Origin: Lampris incognitus
Taxonomy: Eukaryota; Chordata; Actinopteri; Lampriformes; Lampridae
Reading direction: 5' to 3'
Assembly: GCF_029633865.1 (NCBI RefSeq)
Contig: NC_079212.1
Location: 80,754,672 to 80,818,671 of the forward strand
Length of the DNA stretch: 64,000 nucleotides
Part shown: positions 56,176-64,000 of the stretch, in pieces
How the letters are laid out: every line of letters starts with the position of its first letter
Position numbering within the stretch: position 1 is the first letter of the stretch
Translations under genes and position numbers: made by a program
Notes under the pieces: generated by a model
Told to the model about the DNA's origin: nothing
Databases searched by the model: none
What the model saw: only the letters and a program-made list of their open reading frames with translations

Positions 56176-57183
56176 TATAAAGACAGAAGAATACATCACA
56201 GACCAGAAAGTAGTGCTATGAAGACAGAAGAATACATGACAGATCAGAAAGTAGTGCTATAAAGACAGAAGAATACATGTCAAACCAGAAAGTAGTGCTA
56301 TAAAGACAGAAGAGTACATGTCAAACCAGAAAGTAGTGCTATGAAGACAGAAGAATACATGACAGACCAGAAAGTAGTGCTTAAAAGACAGAAGAATACA
56401 TGTCAAACCAGAAAGTAGCGCTATGAAGACAGAAGAATACATGACAGACCAGAAAGTACTGTTGTAAACACAGAAGAATACATTACAAACCAGAAAGTAG
56501 TGCTATGAAGACAGAAGAATACATGTCAAACCAGAAAGTAGTGCTATGAAGACAGAAGAATCCATGAAAGACCAGAAAGTAGTGCTATGAAGACAGAAGA
56601 ATACATGACAAACCAGAAAGTACTGTTGTAAAGACAGTAGAATACGTGTCAAACCAGAAAGTACTGCTATAAAGACACAAGAATACATGTCAAACCAGAA
56701 AGTACTGTTGTAAAGACAGTAGAATATATGTCAAACCAGAAAGTAGTGCTATAAAGACAGAAGAATACATCACAGACCAGAAAGTAGTGCTATGAATACA
56801 GAAGAATACATGACAGACCAGAAAGTAGTGCTATAAAGACAGAAGAATACATGTCAAACCAGAAAGTAGCGCTAGGAAGACAGAAGAATACATGACAGAC
56901 CAGAAAGTAGTGCTTAAAAGACAGAAGAATACATGTCAAACCAGAAAGTAGTGCTATAGACAGAAGAATACATGTCAAACCAGAAAGTAGTGCTATGAAG
57001 ACAGAAGAATACATGTCAAACCAGAAAGCAGCGCTATGAAGACAGAGGAATACATGACAGACCAGAAAGTACTGTTGTAAAGACAGTTGAATACATGTCA
57101 AACCAGAAAGTAGTGCTATGAAGACAGAAGAATACATGTCAAACCAGAAAGTAGTCCTATGAAGACAGAAGAATCCATGAAAG

Positions 57184-60100
57184 ACCAGAAAGTAGTGCTA
57201 TGAAGATAGAAGAATACATGACAAACCAGAAAGTACTGTTGTAAAGACAGTAGAATACGTGTCAAACCAGAAAGTACTGCTATAAAGACACAAGAATACA
57301 TGTCAAACCAGAAAGTACTGTTGTAAAGACAGTAGAATACATGTCAAACCAGAAAGTAGTGCTGTCATGACTGAATAATACATGTCAAACTAGAAAGTAG
57401 TGCTATGAGGACAGAAGAATACATGACAGACCAGAAAGTACTGCTATGAAGACAGAAGAATACATGACAGACCAGAAAGTAGTGCTATAAAGACAGAAGA
57501 ATACATGTCAAACCAGAAAGTAGCGCTAGGAAGACAGAAGAATACATGACAGACCAGAAAGTAGTGCTTAAAAGACAGAAGAATACATGTCAAACCAGAA
57601 AGTAGTGCTATAGACAGAAGAATACATGTCAAACCAGAAAGTAGTGCTATGAAGGCAGAAGAATACATGACAGACCAGAAAGTAGTGCTTAAAAGACAGA
57701 AGAATACATGTCAAACCAGAAAGTAGCGCTATGAAGACAGAGGAATACATGACAGACCAGAAAGTACTGTTGTAAAGACAGTTGAATACATGTCAAACCA
57801 GAAAGTAGTGCTGTCATGACTGAATAATACATGTCAAACTAGAAAGTAGTGCTATGAAGACAGAAGAATACATGACAGATCAGAAAGTACTGCTATAAAG
57901 ACACAATAATACATGTCAAACCAGAAAGTACTGTTGTAAAGACAGTAGAATACATGTCAAACCAGAAAGTAGTGCTATAAAGACAGAAGAATACATGTCA
58001 AAGCAGAAAGTAGTGCTATAAAGACAGAAGAATACATGTCAAACCAGAAAGTAGCGCTAGGAAGACAGAAGAATACATGACAGACCAGAAAGTAGTGCTT
58101 AAAAGACAGAAGAATACATGTCAAACCAGAAAGTAGTGCTATAGACAGAAGAATACATGTCAAACCAGAAAGTAGTGCTATGAAGACAGAAGAATACATG
58201 ACAGACCAGAAAGTAGTGCTTAAAAGACAGAAGAATACATGTCAAACCAGAAAGTAGCGCTATGAAGACAGAGGAATACATGACAGACCAGAAAGTACTG
58301 TTGTAAAGACAGTTGAATACATGTCAAACCAGAAAGTAGTGCTATGAAGACAGAAGAATACATGTCAAACCAGATAGTAGTCCTATGAAGACAGAAGAAT
58401 CCATGAAAGACTAGAAAGTAGTGCTATGAAGATAGAAGAATACATGACAAACCAGAAAGTACTGTTTTAAAGACAGTAGAATACGTGTCAAACCAGAAAG
58501 TACTGCTATAAAGACACAAGAATACATGTCAAACCAGAAAGTACTGTTGTAAAGACAGTAGAATACATGTCAAACCAGAAAGTAGTGCTGTCATTACTGA
58601 ATAATACATGTCAAACTAGAAAGTAGTGCTATGAAGACAGAAGAATACATGACAGACCAGAAAGTACTGCTATGAAGACAGAAGAATACATGTCAAACCA
58701 GAAAGTAGTGCTATAAAGACAGAAGAATACATGTCAAACCAGAAAGTAGCGCTAGGAAGACAGAAGAATACATGACAGACCAGAAAGTAGTGCTTAAAAG
58801 ACAGAAGAATACATGTCAAACCAGAAAGTAGTGCTATAGACAGAAGAATACATGTCAATCCAGAAAGTAGTGCTATGAAGACAGAAGAATACATGACAGA
58901 CCAGAAAGTAGTGCTTAAAAGACAGAAGAATACATGTCAAACCAGAAAGTAGCGCTATGAAGACAGAGGAATACATGACAGACCAGAAAGTACTGTTGTA
59001 AAGACAGTTGAATACATGTCAAACCAGAAAGTAGTGCTGTCATGACTGAATAATACATGTCAAACTAGAAAGTAGTGCTATGAAGACAGAAGAATACATG
59101 ACAGATCAGAAAGTACTGCTATAAAGACACAATAATACATGTCAAACCAGAAAGTACTGTTGTAAAGACAGTAGAATACATGTCAAACCAGAAAGTAGTG
59201 CTATAAAGACAGAAGAATACATGACAGACCAGAAAGTAGTGCTATGAAGACAGAAGAATACATGTCAAACCAGAAAGTAGTACTACTGTAAAGACAGAAG
59301 AATACATGTCAAACCAGAAAGTACTGCTGTAATGACTGAATAATACATGTCAAACTAGAAAATAGTGCTATGAAGACAGAAGAATACATGACAGATCAGA
59401 AAGTACTGTTATAAAGACACAAGAATACATGTCAAACCAGAAAGTACTGTTGTAAAGACAGTAGAATACATGACAAACCAGAAAGTAGTGCTATAAAGAC
59501 AGAAGAATACATGTCAAAACAGAAAGTAGTGCTATAAAGACAGAAGAATACATGTCAAACCAGAAAGTAGTGCTATGAAGACAGAAGAATACATGACAGA
59601 CCAGAAAGTAGTGCTTAAAAGACAGAAGAATACATGTCAAACCAGAAAGTAGCGCTATGAAGACAGAGGAATACATGACAGACCAGAAAGTACTGTTGTA
59701 AAGACAGTTGAATACATGTCAAACCAGAAAGTAGTGCTATGAAGACAGAAGAATACATGTCAAACCAGAAAGTAGTCCTATGAAGACAGAAGAATCCATG
59801 AAAGACTAGAAAGTAGTGCTATGAAGATAGAAGAATACATGACAAACCAGAAAGTACTGTTTTAAAGACAGTAGAATACGTGTCAAACCAGAAAGTACTG
59901 CTATAAAGACACAAGAATACATGTCAAACCAGAAAGTACTGTTGTAAAGACAGTAAAATACATGTCAAACCAGAAAGTAGTGCTGTCATGACTGAATAAT
60001 ACATGTCAAACTAGAAAGTAGTGCTATGAAGACAGAAGAATACATGACAGACCAGAAAGTACTGCTATGAAGACAGAAGAATACATGTCAAACCAGAAAG

Positions 60101-60350
60101 TAGTGCTATAAAGACAGAAGAATACATGTCAAACCAGAAAGTAGCGCTAGGAAGACAGAAGAATACATGACAGACCAGAAAGTAGTGCTTAAAAGTCAGA
60201 AGAATACATGTCAAACCAGAAAGTAGTGCTATAGACAGAAGAATACATGTCAAACCAGAAAGTAGTGCTATGAAGACAGAAGAATACATGACAGACCAGA
60301 AAGTAGTGCTATGAAGACAGAAGAATACATGTCAAACCAGAAAGTAGCGC
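57184..60350. repeat. Right partner of the 31.6-34.7 kb segment
   Basis: The order of monomer variants matches the left partner, including ATGAGGACAG and GAAGGCAG (near 57654, partner 32080). It has gained about three monomers (121 bp) near 58.1 kb and lost one (41 bp) between 58.7 and 59.5 kb relative to the partner. Confidence 0.78.
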
Positions 60351-61024
60351 TATGAAGACAGAGGAATACATGACAGACCAGAAAGTACTGTTGTAAAGAG
60401 AGTAGAATACGTGTCAAACCAGAAAGTACTGCTATAAAGACACAAGAATACATGTCAAACCAGAAAGTACTGTTGTAAAGACAGTAGAATACATGACAGA
60501 CCAGAAAGTAGTGCTTAAAAGACAGAAGAATACATGTCAAACCAGAAAGTAGTGCTATAGACAGAAGAATACATGTCAAACCAGAAAGTAGTGCTATGAA
60601 GACAGAATAATACATTGCAAACCAGAAAGTAGTGCTATGAAGACAGAAGAATACATGCCAAACCAGTCAGTAGTGCTATGAATACAGAAGAATACATGAA
60701 AGACTAGAAAGTAGTGCTATGAAGATAGAAGAATACATGACAAACCAGAAAGTACTGTTTTAAAGACAGTAGAATACGTGTCAAACCAGAAAGTACTGCT
60801 ATAAAGACACAAGAATACATGTCAAACCAGAAAGTACTGTTGTAAAGACAGTAGAATACATGTCAAACCAGAAAGTAGTGCTGTCATTACTGAATAATAC
60901 ATGTCAAACTAGAAAGTAGTGCTATGAAGACAGAAGAATACATGACAGACCAGAAAGTACTGCTATGAAGACAGAAGAATACATGTCAAACCAGAAAGTA
61001 GTGCTATAAAGACAGAAGAATACA

Positions 61025-64000
61025 TGTCAAACCAGAAAGTAGTGCTATAAAGACAGAAGAATACATGACAGACCAGAAAGTAGTGCTATGAAGACAGAAG
61101 AATACATGACAGACCAGAAAGTATTGCTGTAAAGACAGAAGAATACATGTCAAACCACAAAGTAGTGCTGTAAAGACAATACATGTCAAACCAGAAAGTA
61201 TTGCTATAAAGACAGAATAATACATGTCAAACCAGAAAGTACTGCTGTAAAGACAGAAGAATACATGTCAAACCAGAAAGTAGTACTGCTGTAAAGACAG
61301 AAGAATACATGTCAAACCAGAAAGTACTGCTGTAATGACTGAATAATACATGTCAAACTAGAAAATAGTGCTATGAAGACAGAAGAATACATGACAGATC
61401 AGAAAGTACTGTTATAAAGACACAAGAATACATGTCAAACCAGAAAGTACTGTTGTAAAGACAGTAGAATACATGACAAACCAGAAAGTAGTGCTATAAA
61501 GACAGAAGAATACATGTCAAAACAGAAAGTAGTGCTATAAAGACAGAAGAATACATGTCAAACCAGAAAGTAGTGCTATGAAGACAGAAGAATACATGAC
61601 AGACCAGAAAGTAGTGCTTAAAAGACAGAAGAATACATGTCAAACCAGAAAGTAGCGCTATGAAGACAGAAGAATACATGACAGACCAGAAAGTACTGTT
61701 GTAAAGACAGTAGAATACATGTCAAACCAGAAAGTAGTGCTATGAAGACAGAAGAATACATGTCAAACCAGAAAGTAGTGCTATGAATACAGAAGAATCC
61801 ATGAAAGACCAGAAAGTAGTGCTATGAAGACAGAAGAATACATGTCAAATCAGAAAGTAGCGCTAGGAAGACAGAAGAATACATGACAGACCAGAAAGTA
61901 GTGCTATGAAGACAGAAGAATACATGACAGATCAGAAAGTAGTGCTATAAAGACAGAAGAATACATGTCAAACCAGAAAGTAGCGCTAGGAAGACAGAAG
62001 AATACATGACAGACCAGAAAGTAGTGCTTAAAAGACAGAAGAATACATGTCAAACCAGAAAGTAGTGCTATAGACAGAAGAATACATGTCAAACCAGAAA
62101 GTAGTGCTATGAAGACAGAAGAATACATGAGAGACCAGAAAGTAGTGCTATGAAGACAGAAGAATACATGACAGACCAGAAAGTATTGCTGTAAAGACAG
62201 AAGAATACATGTCAAACCACAAAGTAGTGCTGTAAAGACAATACAAGTCAAACCAGAAAGTATTGCTATAAAGACAGAAGAATACATGTCAAACCAGAAA
62301 GTAGTGCTATGAAGACAGAAGAATCCATGAAAGACCAGAAAGTAGTGCTATGAAGATAGACGAATACATGACAAACCAGAAAGTACTGTTGTAAAGACAG
62401 TAGAATACGTGTCAATCCAGAAGGTACTGCTATAAAGACACAAGAATACATGTCAAACCAGAAAGTACTGTTGTAAAGACAGTAGAATACATGTCAAACC
62501 AGAAAGTACTGTTGTAAAGACAGTAGAATACATGTCAAACCAGAAAGTAGTGCTATAAAGACAGAAGAATACATGTCAAAGCAGAAAGTAGTGCTATAAA
62601 GACAGAAGAATACATGACAGACCAGAAAGTAGTGCTATGAAGACAGAAGAATACATGACAAACCAGAAAGTATTGCTATAAAGACAGAAGAACACATGTC
62701 AAACCAGAAAGTAGTGCTGTAAAGACAGAAGAATACATGTCAAACCAGAAAGTACTGCTGTAAAGACAGAAGAATACATGTCAAACCAGAAAGTACTGCT
62801 GTAATGACTGAATAATACATGTCAAACTAGAAAATAGTGCTATGAAGACATAAGAATACATGACAGATCAGAAAGTACTGTTGTAAAGACAGTAGAATAC
62901 ATGACAAACCAGAAAGTAGTGCTATAAAGACAGAAGAATACATGTCAAAACAGAAAGTAGTGCTATAAAGACAGAAGAATACATGACAGACCAGAAAGTA
63001 GTGCTATGAAGACAGAAGAATACATGACAGACCAGAAAGTAGTGCTATAAAGACAGAAGAATACATGTCAAACCAGAAAGTAGCGCTAGGAAGACAGAAG
63101 AATACATGACAGACCAGAAAGTACTGTTGTAGAGACTGTAGAATACATGTCAAACCAGAAAGTACTGTTGTAAAGACAGTAGAATACATGTCAAACCAGA
63201 AAGTAGTGCTATGAATGCAGAAGAATCCATGAAAGACCAGAAAGTAGTGCTATGAAGACAGAAGAATACATGACAGACCAGAAAGTAGTGCTTAAAAGAC
63301 AGAAGAATACATGTCAAACCAGAAAGTAGCGCTATGAAGACAGAAGAATACATGACAGACCAGAAAGTACTGTTGTAAAGACAGAAGAATACATTACAAA
63401 CCAGAAAGTAGTGCTATGAAGACAGAAGAATACATGTCAAACCAGAAAGTAGTGCTATGAAGACAGAAGAATCCATGAAAGACCAGAAAGTAGTGCTATG
63501 AAGACAGAAGAATACATGACAAACCAGAAAGTACTGTTGTAAAGACAGTAGAATACGTGTCAAACCAGAAAGTACTGCTATAAAGACACAAAAATACATG
63601 TCAAACCAGAAAGTAGTGCTATGAAGACAGAAGAATACATGACAGACCAGAAAGTAGTGCTTAAAAGACAGAAGAATACATGTCAAACCAGAAAGTAGCG
63701 CTATGAAGACAGAAGAATACATGACAGACCAGAAAGTACTGTTGTAAAGACAGTAGAATACATGTCAAACCAGAAAGTAGTGCTATGAAGACAGAAGAAT
63801 ACATGTCAAACCAGAAAGTAGTGCTATGAATACAGAAGAATCCATGAAAGACCAGAAAGTAGTGCTATGAAGACAGAAGAATACATGTCAAATCAGAAAG
63901 TAGCGCTAGGAAGACAGAAGAATACATGACAGACCAGAAAGTAGTGCTATGAAGACAGAAGAATACATGACAGATCAGAAAGTAGTGCTATAAAGACAGA
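61025..64000. repeat. Right copy of the 9077-bp spaced duplication, cut by window edge
   Basis: The order of monomers and the rare variants match 51948-54923. The array is still in full register at the last base, so satellite B continues beyond the window. Confidence 0.88.

Larger units (their letters stand above)
3089..64000. repeat. Satellite B: 41-bp minisatellite array, at least 60.9 kb
   Basis: The basic unit is 41 bp: ACAGAAGAATACATG, then TCAAACCAGAAAGTAG, then TGCTATGAAG. The first ATG-anchored starts are 3099, 3140, 3181 and 3222, and the pattern persists to the last base, about 1,490 copies. The consensus is about 37% G+C and 68% purine on the plus strand. Recurrent substitutions define monomer types: GTCAAACC versus GACAGACC or GACAGATC after the ATG, and AGTAGTGCT, AGTAGCGCT, AGTACTGTTG, AGTACTGCT or AGTATTGCT in the second half. 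Length variants also recur: 39 bp (GCTATAGACAG), 37 bp (GAATCACAAACC), 36 bp (AAAGACAATACATG) and 44 bp (AGTAGTACTG). All monomers point the same way. I saw no transposon or unique DNA inside. Reverse-strand open frames in it are not genes. Confidence 0.98.

Noticed and set aside
3089..64000. CRISPR array
   Set aside because: Units are contiguous and near-identical with no unique spacers between repeats, and the context is eukaryotic.
3089..64000. Centromeric satellite with a CENP-B box
   Set aside because: I found no TTCG...A..CGGG-like motif in the monomer, and the flank holds a likely gene exon. A centromeric role is not excluded but nothing in the sequence supports it.

Overview
This window is eukaryotic and almost certainly vertebrate, probably a teleost fish. 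A single recognisable protein-coding exon ends in a canonical GT splice donor, the sequence around it is A+T-rich noncoding DNA with a CpG-rich promoter patch, and about 95% of the window is one tandem satellite. There are no operons, bacterial genes, CRISPR array, tRNA or rRNA genes. The teleost assignment rests on the exon sequence and on my recollection of a fish repeat tail; it is an inference.

Layout. (1) 1-1085: the right-hand end of a first tandem array (satellite A), with unit starts every 74-110 bp and GGCTA-rich internal sub-repeats. A decayed unit end reaches about 1113. (2) 1114-1636: a 523-bp segment bounded by inverted repeats, of which 31 bp per arm are perfect; it may be a nonautonomous transposon or foldback element. 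(3) 1637-2150: a pure (CAG)33 tract followed by A+T-rich noncoding DNA. (4) 2154-2433: a CpG-rich promoter patch and the 54-codon first coding exon of a probable EEF1A lysine methyltransferase 3 gene (eef1akmt3, formerly mettl21b), with the splice donor at 2434. (5) 2434-3088: the start of the presumed intron 1, ending in what looks like the 3' tail of a dispersed retroelement. (6) 3089-64000: a 41-bp minisatellite (satellite B), about 1,490 monomers, all in one orientation, with no foreign insertion that I could see, continuing past the right edge.

Satellite B is not a simple array. Monomer variants are arranged in long higher-order repeats (HORs), recognisable because rare marker variants recur at fixed distances. 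Nested periods include 447, 492, 533, 1107, 1263, 1304, 1928, 2043, 2239, 2.4-2.7 kb, 2.9 kb, 4581 and 9077 bp, plus a segment copied about 25.6 kb away. The pattern records successive rounds of segmental tandem duplication and deletion. Many reverse-strand open frames of 60-156 codons arise because 41 is not divisible by 3, so three monomers make a 41-codon cycle. I regard them as artefacts.

The most interesting biology is a homogenised, HOR-structured satellite of more than 60 kb starting about 650 bp inside a probable methyltransferase intron, with its left edge fused to the A-rich tail of an apparent retroelement. A second, unrelated tandem array and a long CAG tract lie on the other side of the same exon. 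Whether the rest of the gene lies beyond the array cannot be seen here.
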